Notes: a model not told the origin generated them from the letters alone. DNA of 37,894 nucleotides from RUG572 sp051884915 (GCA_051884915.1 JBJEWF010000100.1:1-37894); one strand, 5' to 3'. Numbered from the stretch's first letter, positions 26,299-34,227 are shown. A program made the numbers and translations.

Positions 26299-28311
26299 TC
26301 AATGATGCCCGCGCTTGATGATAATTGACAGAACGGAAATATCCGCCGGATTCACCCCGGGAATTCTTGCCGCTTGCGCCAGGTTCTCCGGCCTGAACTT
26401 TTTCAATTTTTCGCGGCTTTCAAACCTCACCGCTGGGCACAAGTCATAGTTCAGCCATTTGGGAATCACCGTCGACTCGTCGCGCTTGGCTTTTTCGGCC
26501 GCCATTTTCTCGTGTTTGATATAGCCTTCGTATTTTGCCTCGATTTCAATTTCGGTTCTGACATCGCGAGAATAAATTCCGATGCGCGGATTTTCCCTGT
26601 CGCCTAAATCGCCATACTTCGCATTCGGTTTTTGGAGGACGCCGATCAGATACTTGTTTTCGCCAATTGGCGTCGTTTTCAATCGCTTCAATTCATCGTG
26701 AATGAATTCGCAATTTGAATGCGTTTCCTGCCGAATGGATTCCGGAAGAACGCCGATTCGATCCGCCACGTGCATGAGCCGATAGCGTGCATTGTCCTGC
26801 CTGAGGATGAGTCTCCTTTCGGCGCGCGAAGTGAACATGCGGTATGGCTCATCCGTTCCTTTCGTCACAAGATCGTCGATCAATACCCCAATATACGCAT
26901 CTTGACGGCTCAGCACAATCGGTTCTTCACCTCGTGACCTGAGCGCCGCATTGATTCCGGCCATGATCCCCTGGGCGGCCGCCTCTTCATATCCCGTCGT
27001 TCCATTCACCTGGCCGGCAAAATAGAGTCCGCCAATCCGTTTCGATTCAAGACTGTGTTTGAGTTCCCTCGCGTCAATTCCGTCATACTCGATGGCATAC
27101 GCATACGCAACGAATTCCGCAGTCTCCAAACCTGGAACCGAATGGACCAGTTCCTCCTGCACGTCTTGTGGAAGACTGTTCGACAGGCCATTGGGGTAGA
27201 TGATCGTCCCTTCGCGGTCCTCTGGTTCCAGAATGACATGATGGCTTTCCGCATTCGCGAACCGGACTATTTTATCCTCGATTGATGGGCAATAGCGCAC
27301 CCCCGTTCCCACAATCGATCCGCCATAGAGAGCGCTTTTCGCCAAATTGGATCTGATGATTTCATGCGAATGTTTGGTCGTATGGGTGGCATGGCAGTCC
27401 ATATTAGGCGTATTCGGAACCCACGGCGCATGATAGTTGCGCCAGATGTGCCACGTGGCACTTTTGAGGGACGACGGTGCGTTCGTGCATCTATCGTGAA
27501 AATCGCGGAAAGCCGAAATGTCGCCATCGGTCCGATGATTGCCGGAAGAATTTTCCGTCTTGCCGATTTGATCTGGACGGGAAATGTGCCACGTGGCACA
27601 CCGGTCAATCACATATCGCGTCTGGAGCGAGAAATAGGGCGGATTCGTTTCGCCGGGTTGCGGAGTTGTTTTTGAAAAATCGATTGAAGACGCTTTGAGC
27701 CGTGGCGGAGTCCCCGTTTTAAGCCGAAACAGACTGAACCCGAGTTTCTGAAGCGAGAGGGACAGTTTGTCTCCGGACGGACGGCCGTCCCCGCCGGAGG
27801 AAGAAGATTGCTTGCCGATGAAAATTCGGCCTCTCAAGGCCGTACCTGTCGCGATGACGAGCGATTTGCAGGCGATGAAACCGCTATTTTCGGTCTGGAC
27901 GCCGTCGACGGAATTTGAGACCGGATTAACGGAAATGTCCGTTGCGGTGTCTTCGAGCAGGTCAAGATTGGCCTGATTCTTCACTACGGTTTGCATTCGC
28001 CGTGCGTATTCGAGCTTGTCGCATTGGGCGCGGGTCGCCTGAACGGCTGGGCCACGGCTGGTATTGAGCGTCTTTTCCTGGAGGGACGTCAGGTCGGCGT
28101 TGAATCCCATTTCGCCGCCAAGGGCGTCCAACTCGAAAACCAGATGGCTTTTGGCAAGACCGCCAATGGAGGGATTGCATGGCATCCGGGCAATGGCGTC
28201 TATTAGTCCGGTGATTAACAGCGTCTTGACATTCATTCGGGCTGAAATAAGCGCAGCTTCCGTACCGGCGTGTCCGCCGCCGACAACAATGACATCGTAC
28301 TCGCTTTTCAT
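26299..28311 (-). CDS. mnmG: tRNA uridine 5-carboxymethylaminomethyl modification enzyme MnmG (GidA)
   Basis: 670 residues; most MnmG are about 620-630. The FAD-binding start VIVVGGGHAGTEAA (8-20), NPSIGG, VIATGTALRG, RYCPSIEDKIVRF with its Cys, and GQVNGTTGYEEAAAQG are all present. With MnmE it modifies wobble uridines in tRNA. The chosen ATG (28311) places the FAD motif at residue 8; the frame continues upstream but runs through the promoter. An insertion of about 70 residues (about 232-300), rich in His, Asn, Arg and Trp, replaces the short segment that normally joins the YFS region to the PCxxTHT region. It encodes two ATWHI copies, each from a parS-like palindrome. The neighbours, dnaA and dnaN on one side and an AT-rich region on the other, mark an origin region. 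Confidence 0.96.
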   Translation of the reverse strand: MKSEYDVIVVGGGHAGTEAALISARMNVKTLLITGLIDAIARMPCNPSIGGLAKSHLVFELDALGGEMGFNADLTSLQEKTLNTSRGPAVQATRAQCDKLEYARRMQTVVKNQANLDLLEDTATDISVNPVSNSVDGVQTENSGFIACKSLVIATGTALRGRIFIGKQSSSSGGDGRPSGDKLSLSLQKLGFSLFRLKTGTPPRLKASSIDFSKTTPQPGETNPPYFSLQTRYVIDRCATWHISRPDQIGKTENSSGNHRTDGDISAFRDFHDRCTNAPSSLKSATWHIWRNYHAPWVPNTPNMDCHATHTTKHSHEIIRSNLAKSALYGGSIVGTGVRYCPSIEDKIVRFANAESHHVILEPEDREGTIIYPNGLSNSLPQDVQEELVHSVPGLETAEFVAYAYAIEYDGIDARELKHSLESKRIGGLYFAGQVNGTTGYEEAAAQGIMAGINAALRSRGEEPIVLSRQDAYIGVLIDDLVTKGTDEPYRMFTSRAERRLILRQDNARYRLMHVADRIGVLPESIRQETHSNCEFIHDELKRLKTTPIGENKYLIGVLQKPNAKYGDLGDRENPRIGIYSRDVRTEIEIEAKYEGYIKHEKMAAEKAKRDESTVIPKWLNYDLCPAVRFESREKLKKFRPENLAQAARIPGVNPADISVLSIIIKRGHH
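27447..27462. other. parS-like palindrome 1 (within mnmG)
   Basis: TGTGCCACGTGGCACT holds the 14 bp perfect palindrome GTGCCACGTGGCAC. The ParB site consensus is close to TGTTCCACGTGGAACA; the CCACGTGG core is kept and one symmetric pair (positions 4 and 13) differs. Confidence 0.6.
27585..27600. other. parS-like palindrome 2 (within mnmG)
   Basis: TGTGCCACGTGGCACA, a perfect 16 bp palindrome, 138 bp centre to centre from copy 1. Both copies are in the same mnmG reading frame and lie near the two ends of the protein's unusual insertion. No other site of this type was found in the window. Confidence 0.65.
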
Positions 28312-28321
28312 GATTGTCTGT

Positions 28322-28327
28322 ATTATA
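28322..28327 (-). promoter_or_regulatory. -10 element of mnmG
   Basis: TATAAT 10 bp before the ATG at 28311, leaving a leader of 2-4 nt. No convincing -35 element at standard spacing. Confidence 0.55.
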
Positions 28328-28843
28328 CCATATCGGAAAAGGGCTTTTGGCAATGGCGTGGAGAAGTCCCGTCCGTCTGGCCGGACCAGCCGGATCCAAG
28401 ACGACGTGTCCATCCCGCCCAACCGGAGGCCATGTCGGTCATGCGGCTGCAGTGTGGAGAAACCAAACGGGGACAAAACGCCATGACGTTTCCCGCAGGG
28501 AATGCCGACAAAATGGAAAAGCGGACTCTTCGGACGGCGGGAACGAGAAGGGGCGAACCGGGGACGGAAACCAAAGGGTCTGAACCTGCCGAAACAAGGC
28601 GCGCAGGAACTCTATCGACTAAAATATCTACAATAAAATTATCCGGCGAGAATTGTATTATGCGACAACATTGTGGCGAATGGCATGACAATCGCCTTAT
28701 TTTATTGGCGATTGTCAATATGGCTGAAAATGCAACTAAAAGATGTCTTAAAAATTGGAATGGTTGTCAACTGGTTATCAACAGGCAGTTGAAGAATTAT
28801 CGACAATGGAACATTGAGTCTGTTCGAGGTCCCGGCAATATGC
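28328..28843. other. Gene-free region between mnmG and dtd: candidate replication origin
   Basis: No gene is supported. The right part (about 28612-28810) is markedly AT-rich compared with everything around it. It contains TTATCCGGC (28639), an 11 bp inverted repeat (28686-28717), and three same-strand DnaA-box-like nonamers, TTGTCAACT (28764), TTATCAACA (28775) and TTATCGACA (28797), at spacings of 11 and 22 bp. It adjoins mnmG, as oriC does in E. coli, and the dominant gene orientation changes here. The left part (28328-28610) is purine-rich on the plus strand without recognised motifs. Confidence 0.6.
28686..28717. repeat. 11 bp inverted repeat in the candidate origin
   Basis: TGACAATCGCC and GGCGATTGTCA, perfect arms, with the 10 bp all-A/T spacer TTATTTTATT. 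The AT spacer inside a GC-containing stem would suit a protein-bound or cruciform-forming site near a DNA-unwinding region. Without a U-run it is not a typical terminator. Confidence 0.7.
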
Positions 28844-28849
28844 TAGACT
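28844..28849 (+). promoter_or_regulatory. -10 element of dtd
   Basis: TAGACT 7 bp before the dtd ATG, the same hexamer as at the kinase promoter. The mRNA would start at the ATG. The -35 is poor (TGTTCG at 17 bp). Confidence 0.5.
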
Positions 28850-28856
28850 TCGGGTC

Positions 28857-29309
28857 ATGAAAGCATGGCTGCAGCGTGTTGCAAGGGCGTCCGTGAGAAT
28901 CGACGGGGAAGTCGTTGGCGAAATCCAGAAGGGATATCTCGTCCTCCTGGGGGTTGCGCATACGGACACCGAGGTCGACGCCGACCGGATTTCCGAACGG
29001 ATCTCGGTTCTTCGGCTCTTCACGGACGAAAAGAATCTGATGAACCTTTCGGTGGAAGACGTTGGCGGATCCGTGTTGGTGGTTTCGCAATTTACGCTCT
29101 ATGCGGACACGGCCCACGGTCGACGTCCGGGTTTCTCGAATGCGGCCAGGCCTGAATTGGCAAAACCCCTGTATGAACGCGTTGTCGCGAGATTGAGGGA
29201 AAGATTGGGACCTGAACGGGTTCAGACGGGCCGGTTCGGAGCCGACATGAAAGTTGAACTGGTCAATGACGGACCGGTTAGCGTCGAATTGAGGGCGGGC
29301 GTGAACTGA
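28857..29309 (+). CDS. dtd: D-aminoacyl-tRNA deacylase
   Basis: 150 residues, the standard DTD length. MKAWLQRVARASVRIDGEVVGEI is the usual DTD N-terminus, followed by GSVLVVSQFTLYAD (the SQFTL motif) and ending near GADMKVELVNDGPVSVEL, containing the NDGPV-type motif (usual NxGPVT; the Thr is Ser here). It removes D-amino acids mischarged on tRNA, using the tRNA itself for catalysis. It is the first plus-strand gene right of the candidate origin and converges on rpoN. Confidence 0.97.
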   Translation: MKAWLQRVARASVRIDGEVVGEIQKGYLVLLGVAHTDTEVDADRISERISVLRLFTDEKNLMNLSVEDVGGSVLVVSQFTLYADTAHGRRPGFSNAARPELAKPLYERVVARLRERLGPERVQTGRFGADMKVELVNDGPVSVELRAGVN

Positions 29310-29341
29310 CAAATGGCGGATGGAGGCCCGCCCGTCATTTG
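29310..29341. terminator. Hairpin between convergent dtd and rpoN
   Basis: CAAATG/CATTTG outer arms and GGCGG/CCGCC inner arms span the gap between the two stop codons and include the rpoN stop. It could terminate both transcripts. No strong U-run. Confidence 0.45.
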
Positions 29342-30831
29342 ACACGGCGGTCGTTCGTTCCCTTGATGCCCATTGCCTGGCGGTATTTGGAAACGGTTCG
29401 CCGGGCAATGACGATGCCCTGTCCCTTCAGCAGTTCGACGAGTTTCTCGTCCGAATACGGCTGGGTTTTGTCTTCCTGTTCGATGAGCAGGCGCAACTTG
29501 TTCTGCACGGAAACATTGGAGACCATGGCGCCCGATTCGGTGGCGACGCCGGTCGTGAAGAAATCTCCCAGGCAGACGACCCCCTGGGGCGTGGACACGT
29601 ACTTGTTCTTGACGGTGCGTGAAACCGTCGTGTTGTGGACGCCGGTCTTGTCGGCAATCTGCTGCATCGTCAGGGGGCGCAAAGCGTCCTTCCCCTGCAC
29701 GAAGAAATCGGGCTGGGCCGCGACAATCGCCTCGGCGATGTTCTTGATCGTGGTCTGGCGTCGGACAAGAGACTCCTTCAGCGCATCGGCGGCGCGGATC
29801 TTTTCGCGGATGTACGATTTGACTTCGGGAGATGAAGAAGGGTCTTCCAGAATCTTCAAATACCGGGAGGAAATGCGGATGTCGGGAATGTCTCTCGAAT
29901 CGACCCGGACGGTCCAATTCCCGTTTTCGTCCTTGAAGACAAAAATCTCGGGGCGAATGTAGTCTTCCCTGTTTTCACGGCACCGTGGAAGAAAGTCGTA
30001 GCCGGAAGACGGATTCAGCCCCGGCTTGGGATCAAGAGAAAGAATCTCCCTTTTGATTTCCGCCAGTTCATTCGGCGTGACATCGAGAATCTGGCACAGA
30101 TGGCTTTCCCGATGGGCGCCGAGATCGTCAAGATGTTTGTCTATCACCTTGTAGACTTCGTCTTCCCAGGGAGAATCGTCAAGTTTCTCCATCTGCGCCA
30201 GAAGGCATTCGCGCAGTGTCCGGGCGCCACAACCGAGCGGATCGAATTTCTGGATGCTCTGGAGGACCGAAAGGATTTTTTCTTCGGAGGCGGACGTGAC
30301 CATCTGGATGTCGGGAATCGAACCCGTAAAATATCCATGGTCCGCGATGTTTCCAATGAGAATCTCGGCGAGTTTCCGGTCTTCCGGGGCGATCTCGGAG
30401 AGGTGGATCTGCGCGATGAGATGCTCCTGCAGGGTCTCGGGCTTGACTTGCAGGTCGAACATTCGCTGGCGCCGCGACTGCGCTTCTTCGTCTCCCGAAG
30501 AACTTTGCAGGTTGTTCATGAAATAGTCGCGATAGCCGTCGTCCGTGGACAGCGTAGCCTGCGCAGCCTCGCCGCAGGGGGTGAAATCAAGCTCCCGTTC
30601 GGTGATGGCGCCTCCCGTGTGCTCTTCCGGCAATTCGGCAGACATCGGATGCTCGATCCGGCTGACCATATCGTCGATGACGGGGTTTGCGGCAATCTGC
30701 TGGCGAAGTTCGGCGTTCAGTTCCAGCGCGGTCATTTCGAGCATTCGCAGAGACAACTGCAGCTGATGCGAAAGAACCTGTCGCTGGTCCATTCGCATGT
30801 TCATGCCGAATTGTTGATTGACGCCGTTCAT
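29335..30831 (-). CDS. rpoN: RNA polymerase sigma-54 factor
   Basis: 498 residues, typical size. Region I (QRQVLSHQLQLSLRMLEM, then ELNAELRQQIAANPVI) binds activators. An acidic region II follows, then the core-binding domain (for example FDPLGCGARTLRECLLAQ), the helix-turn-helix (LTMQQIADKTGVHNTTVSR) and the RpoN box ARRTVSKYR (476-484; usual ARRTVAKYR), which reads the -24 element. The frame is open beyond 30831, but a near-perfect sigma-70 promoter at 30862-30890 lies in that extension, so the start is at or after 30831; Met10 (30804) is also possible. There is no clear ribosome site. A sigma-54-type site overlaps the 5' leader, suggesting autoregulation. It is the only minus-strand gene right of the candidate origin. 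Confidence 0.96.
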   Translation of the reverse strand: MNGVNQQFGMNMRMDQRQVLSHQLQLSLRMLEMTALELNAELRQQIAANPVIDDMVSRIEHPMSAELPEEHTGGAITERELDFTPCGEAAQATLSTDDGYRDYFMNNLQSSSGDEEAQSRRQRMFDLQVKPETLQEHLIAQIHLSEIAPEDRKLAEILIGNIADHGYFTGSIPDIQMVTSASEEKILSVLQSIQKFDPLGCGARTLRECLLAQMEKLDDSPWEDEVYKVIDKHLDDLGAHRESHLCQILDVTPNELAEIKREILSLDPKPGLNPSSGYDFLPRCRENREDYIRPEIFVFKDENGNWTVRVDSRDIPDIRISSRYLKILEDPSSSPEVKSYIREKIRAADALKESLVRRQTTIKNIAEAIVAAQPDFFVQGKDALRPLTMQQIADKTGVHNTTVSRTVKNKYVSTPQGVVCLGDFFTTGVATESGAMVSNVSVQNKLRLLIEQEDKTQPYSDEKLVELLKGQGIVIARRTVSKYRQAMGIKGTNDRRVK

Positions 30832-30835
30832 TTGC

Positions 30836-30852
30836 AGCAGATTTCGTGCCAA
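30836..30852 (-). promoter_or_regulatory. Sigma-54-type -24/-12 element at the rpoN start
   Basis: TTGGCACG, four bases, then CTGCT: all eight bases of the -24 block and four of the five -12 bases match the sigma-54 consensus, with GG and GC exactly 10 bp apart. It lies in the transcribed leader just before the rpoN ATG. Confidence 0.6.
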
Positions 30853-30861
30853 CTCGGACGT

Positions 30862-30890
30862 ATGATACCAAACTTCCGATTGCGTGTCAA
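30862..30890 (-). promoter_or_regulatory. Sigma-70-type promoter of rpoN
   Basis: TTGACA (30885-30890, perfect), 17 bp spacer, TATCAT (30862-30867, 5 of 6). The predicted start at about 30855 gives a leader of about 24 nt. Confidence 0.75.
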
Positions 30891-31473
30891 CGCGCAATTG
30901 CCGAAACCGGCTGTCGGCATTGCCGTCGGCGACGGATCTTCGCGATTCGCGAACAAGGCGTCCGATGCCTTCGCCCGTGGGAACCGGTCTTGTCCAAAAC
31001 AGTGGACGAACCATCGGATGGATTATGGAGGGGATGGTTCGGCAAGACTTCTCAACCCGTCCGGATCATGCGCGGAGCGGACGCCATCGGCGACTCCGCG
31101 AAGAAGTCGAGGTGGCACAGTTTCCCGTGTGCGTGGATTTTTCGTGCCTGCTGGACAATGTGTCGCGATGACGGCAGAACCGCAGAGACCCTGATGGGGC
31201 GGGATTGCCGGAGTGGGCGAATGCGACTCCAAATCGTCTGCGGTGGATTAAATGCGCCGGAGCGCCCCCTGTGGGCGTGGCACGGCAATACCGCATCGGA
31301 GGACCGGTCTTCCCCCCCCCCAATCGCCGTCTGTGGCGGAGAGACTGCACCCCCCTCCAGTCCGGGCAGGCTCAATGCACGCAAGCGGAATGACAAAGTG
31401 AATGCAGCACCCGCTTCGCGGAGGCGTTACATTCACTTTGTCCTGCCATATTGCAATTTCCGGTGAATGGCGC
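30891..31473. other. Gene-free divergent region between rpoN and the secreted-protein cluster
   Basis: About 580 bp upstream of both rpoN (minus) and the autotransporter-like gene (plus). No reading frame has recognisable content. It contains a C10 tract near 31312-31321 and a long hairpin (31392-31442). A stretch near 31200 looks faintly like a tRNA D-arm but has no T-arm or acceptor stem. Confidence 0.5.
31392..31442. repeat. 13 bp perfect inverted repeat (long hairpin)
   Basis: GACAAAGTGAATG (31392-31404) and CATTCACTTTGTC (31430-31442) enclose 25 nt that can form an inner CCGC-TTCG-CGG hairpin. It sits about 30 bp upstream of the promoter at 31474. It may be a regulator site, a terminator for leftward or rightward read-through, or a small mobile-repeat remnant. 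No U-run follows. Confidence 0.7.
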
Positions 31474-31502
31474 TTTACGCAAAATCATAAATCTGCTAGA
31501 AT
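31474..31502 (+). promoter_or_regulatory. Promoter of the autotransporter-like gene
   Basis: TTTACG (31474-31479), 17 bp spacer, TAGAAT (31497-31502). The predicted start near 31509 gives a ~143 nt leader, by far the longest in the window apart from the rRNA leader, ending in a good ribosome site (AGGAAGAG). Confidence 0.6.
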
Positions 31503-31559
31503 GCCCCACGGAAGCATCGGTCGCGAGACGGGTGTCGAGCACGACAATCCGCCGGTAAG

Positions 31560-31601
31560 AACGCGAAGAACCACGGGTTCTGCACGTGGTTCGCCAGCGT
31601 T
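31560..31601 (+). promoter_or_regulatory. Structured 5' leader with two exclusive hairpins
   Basis: GAACCACG (31568-31575) pairs with CGTGGTTC (31585-31592), supported by AACGC/GCGTT outside (31560-31564 and 31597-31601). The first arm can instead form AGAACC-ACG-GGTTCT (31567-31581). The two folds exclude each other, as in a regulatory RNA; no known riboswitch class was recognised. Confidence 0.4.
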
Positions 31602-31651
31602 CAGAAGGCGGGGAAGAATATGAAATCATCGAATTGAAGGAAGAGATTTTT

Positions 31652-34219
31652 ATGCAGGAAAAAAAAAACGCCAAAAATCATGGAAAACTTGCGATTACAG
31701 TGGCATTCGCCGCGTTCACTCTGTTCGCCGATTATGAGTTTGTCGACATAACGGTTCCGGCAGACGAAACGGTTACCATTGACACGATGACCGCCTGCAA
31801 AAGCCTTTCGGTGAGCGGAACCTTGATTTTGAAGAATCGCCTGATTCTCGACTCCGCCTACAACGGCAATTATGTGCTGGCGCCAAACGCGAGCGACCAC
31901 GCCTCGATCGAGATGCAGGAAATCGGGGCCATCTGCGCCACCAACAATGGTGCCGGTGTCAACTTAGACAGCATGATGCATGCCGTGAAGCTGAATCTCG
32001 GTTCCGGTCACGGCAAGATCACCGTCGATGCCATGACTGCAGGCACGACTTCCGGCTTGTGCCAACTGGTCATTCCCGAGGATGCCGCCGCGCCGGAAAA
32101 CGGCGAGACGATCGACATTGTCGAATACAAGAGCGGCATCAACACCTTCTCGGCGTTGGAGAACAATTCGGCTTATCCGGTGCGCGTCGTGGTCGCGAAC
32201 AACGACGTCAAGTTCCGCATTGCCGCCTGGGGTTCGGTGCTGTTCAAGGGAACCGGCAAATCCATTTTCGAGAATACCGCCGGCGGGCCGATCGTCTTCA
32301 GGAATTTGCCCTGGTATCCCTTCCAGCTTTCCTCGGCGGCGAAAAATCTCACGCTCAAAAGCGACCTGGTTTTCGATCACCACGACAGCAGCAGCGGCGG
32401 CGCCCAGCTTTACAACACGGCCAATTTGCGTTTGGAACTGGCGCAGCCAATCGATTGGCAGAATGGCGCGAACCTCATCACGTCCAACACGATCATCAAA
32501 GCATTGAACGAAAACGTCTTGCCCTATGGCGAGAACTGCGGCAATGTCTATTCCTGGTCATGGGGTTGGTCGTATGATCAGGGAATCGCAAAAAATCTCA
32601 TGCCATACACGGGCGCGATCGTCGTCAATGCCGATCAGTGCGTCAACGGCATCATCGGGCTCGGGGATCTCGGCGGATACGTCTACAATGCAAGCGCCAG
32701 CGCCGAACGCACGCTCACGTTCGGCACCAATGACGTCGCGGGAATGCTGCAAAACGTCAAGATGAGCACCGGCAAGGACGCCTGGACGTCCGGGCCCGTC
32801 AACGTCAAGAAGACCGGCGTTGGCGAGCTCAAGATCGAAAAGTCGACTCTCGGCAACAATCTCACGGTTTACGACGGCTCGGTCACCGTCGATGGCGCGG
32901 GCGTTTCGACCGTGCCCGGCAAGATCGCATTGCAGCCCGGCAAGTCGCTGGCAGTGAAATCCGGCTCGACGCTGAATGCCGCCGGGCTTTCGGTCGATTA
33001 TTTCAATGTGCCGACCAACGATTGCAAGAATGGCGACAACGATTCTTGCTCTTATTATTGGATGGAGAAAAAAGACATATCCGCCCTTATCCAAGACTTC
33101 GGTTCGGGACAAGCCGCGGCCTCCGTCGAGGTGGAAGCCGGCGCGACGCTCGCGCTCGCGATCACGGAAGCGTCGTCGGTAGAGAATGTCGCGCTTGTCG
33201 CCGCCGGCACGGTCGAGAAGTCGGGCGCGGGGGCATACGTCTTCAAAGGCGGGTCGCAATCGTTTTCCGGCGACATCAAAATAAAGGAAGGTTCGCTCGC
33301 CTTCAGCGGTTCCGGCATCACCAATAAATACTGGCGCTGGACGATTACGAAAAATGCCAGCACCAGCGGCCCCGGGACGGGTCCGTTGCCGTTGCAGGCG
33401 AGATTGACGCTTCGGGACCAAGCCGGCAACAATCTGACGTCGGGAATGTCAATCAACAAGGATGCCCAGGCGGCTACGGATTTGGCGGCAAAGCGATTCA
33501 TGATCGACCACGTCGATCAAATGACGGCGGAAAACTTCAATCATACGTTTGGAGTTTGGTATGATACAAAAGGAAAGATCACCGCCAATGATGGCGCGAC
33601 GATCGACGCGTTGGTGATAACCTTCCGTCTGGCGGATGACGCGACGCCGGCGACGCAGTATGCTTATTCGACGGTCGGCAATGAAAATTGGCCGGGAACG
33701 TGGACCATGGAGTCTTCGCCGGACGGCGTCAATTGGACGGCGGTCGATTCGCGCGAAAAGGTGTATGAGGGAGCAAGATGGGGCTACGAGACTGCTTGGT
33801 ATGCCTGGTGGACCGACAAGCGCTGGGGCAATTTCAAGGGGTTGCCGTTTACCTTCAACCTGGCGAACGAGCCGGCGAGCGCCGCGCGCGTAGACGGCGC
33901 GAAGGTCGAGGTCGCTGCCGGCGCGACGCTCGATTTGACCGGGACGACCGGCAACATTGCCGCGATCACGATCGACTGCGCCAATGGCGCCGGAACGATT
34001 GTCGGGCTCCGTTGTGCCGAAGACGGCGCGGTTTATCTCACGAATGCCGCCAGCCTGTCTCCGGGCAGCGCCATGGTGGCGACGCCAAACATCGCCGATG
34101 CCAACATTCGCTCCTGGAAGGTGTATTTCGATGGCGTGGAAAGGAAGACTTACAAGGCCATCATAAAGGATGATGCCGTTGCGATTATTCCCGGCGGCAC
34201 GATCATTGTCGTCAGGTGA
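31652..34219 (+). CDS. Secreted autotransporter-like beta-helix protein
   Basis: 855 residues. The N-terminus is Lys-rich, followed by the hydrophobic AITVAFAAFTLFA and a likely cleavage near residue 26. The body has repeated beta-strand sequence resembling autotransporter-associated repeats (VKKTGVGELKIEKSTLGNN near 385 and TVEKSGAGAYVFKGGSQSF near 518). A discoidin-like segment with WTMESSPDGVNWTAVD lies in the 570-745 region. No outer-membrane barrel or known anchor is seen at the C-terminus (PGGTIIVVR). Such proteins are numerous in Lentisphaerota and Kiritimatiellota genomes near glycosidases, so surface binding of glycans is plausible but unproven. ATG 31652 has AGGAAGAG 6 nt upstream; the open frame before it is leader. 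It is the first gene of a cluster with two hydrolases. Confidence 0.8.
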   Translation: MQEKKNAKNHGKLAITVAFAAFTLFADYEFVDITVPADETVTIDTMTACKSLSVSGTLILKNRLILDSAYNGNYVLAPNASDHASIEMQEIGAICATNNGAGVNLDSMMHAVKLNLGSGHGKITVDAMTAGTTSGLCQLVIPEDAAAPENGETIDIVEYKSGINTFSALENNSAYPVRVVVANNDVKFRIAAWGSVLFKGTGKSIFENTAGGPIVFRNLPWYPFQLSSAAKNLTLKSDLVFDHHDSSSGGAQLYNTANLRLELAQPIDWQNGANLITSNTIIKALNENVLPYGENCGNVYSWSWGWSYDQGIAKNLMPYTGAIVVNADQCVNGIIGLGDLGGYVYNASASAERTLTFGTNDVAGMLQNVKMSTGKDAWTSGPVNVKKTGVGELKIEKSTLGNNLTVYDGSVTVDGAGVSTVPGKIALQPGKSLAVKSGSTLNAAGLSVDYFNVPTNDCKNGDNDSCSYYWMEKKDISALIQDFGSGQAAASVEVEAGATLALAITEASSVENVALVAAGTVEKSGAGAYVFKGGSQSFSGDIKIKEGSLAFSGSGITNKYWRWTITKNASTSGPGTGPLPLQARLTLRDQAGNNLTSGMSINKDAQAATDLAAKRFMIDHVDQMTAENFNHTFGVWYDTKGKITANDGATIDALVITFRLADDATPATQYAYSTVGNENWPGTWTMESSPDGVNWTAVDSREKVYEGARWGYETAWYAWWTDKRWGNFKGLPFTFNLANEPASAARVDGAKVEVAAGATLDLTGTTGNIAAITIDCANGAGTIVGLRCAEDGAVYLTNAASLSPGSAMVATPNIADANIRSWKVYFDGVERKTYKAIIKDDAVAIIPGGTIIVVR

Positions 34220-34227
34220 GGAATCCG

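Noticed and set aside
28312..28476. An N-terminal extension of MnmG up to an ATG at 28476
   Set aside because: It runs through TATAAT and would put 55 foreign residues before the FAD-binding motif, which starts at the very N-terminus in this family.
28270..28860. Plus-strand open frame across the mnmG-dtd gap
   Set aside because: Composition changes halfway from purine-rich GC DNA to AT-rich DNA, there is no ribosome site and no recognisable domain. The stretch is better explained as an origin region.
30832..31014. An N-terminal extension of RpoN
   Set aside because: The extension contains a near-consensus sigma-70 promoter reading into rpoN and has no similarity to region I.
31195..31260. 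tRNA-like segment resembling a Ser/Leu D-arm
   Set aside because: No T-arm (GGTTCRA), no acceptor stem pairing and no plausible anticodon loop.
31312..31321. C10 homopolymer as a phase-variation tract
   Set aside because: It lies in non-coding DNA, not at a promoter spacer or in a reading frame; a sequencing artefact is also possible.
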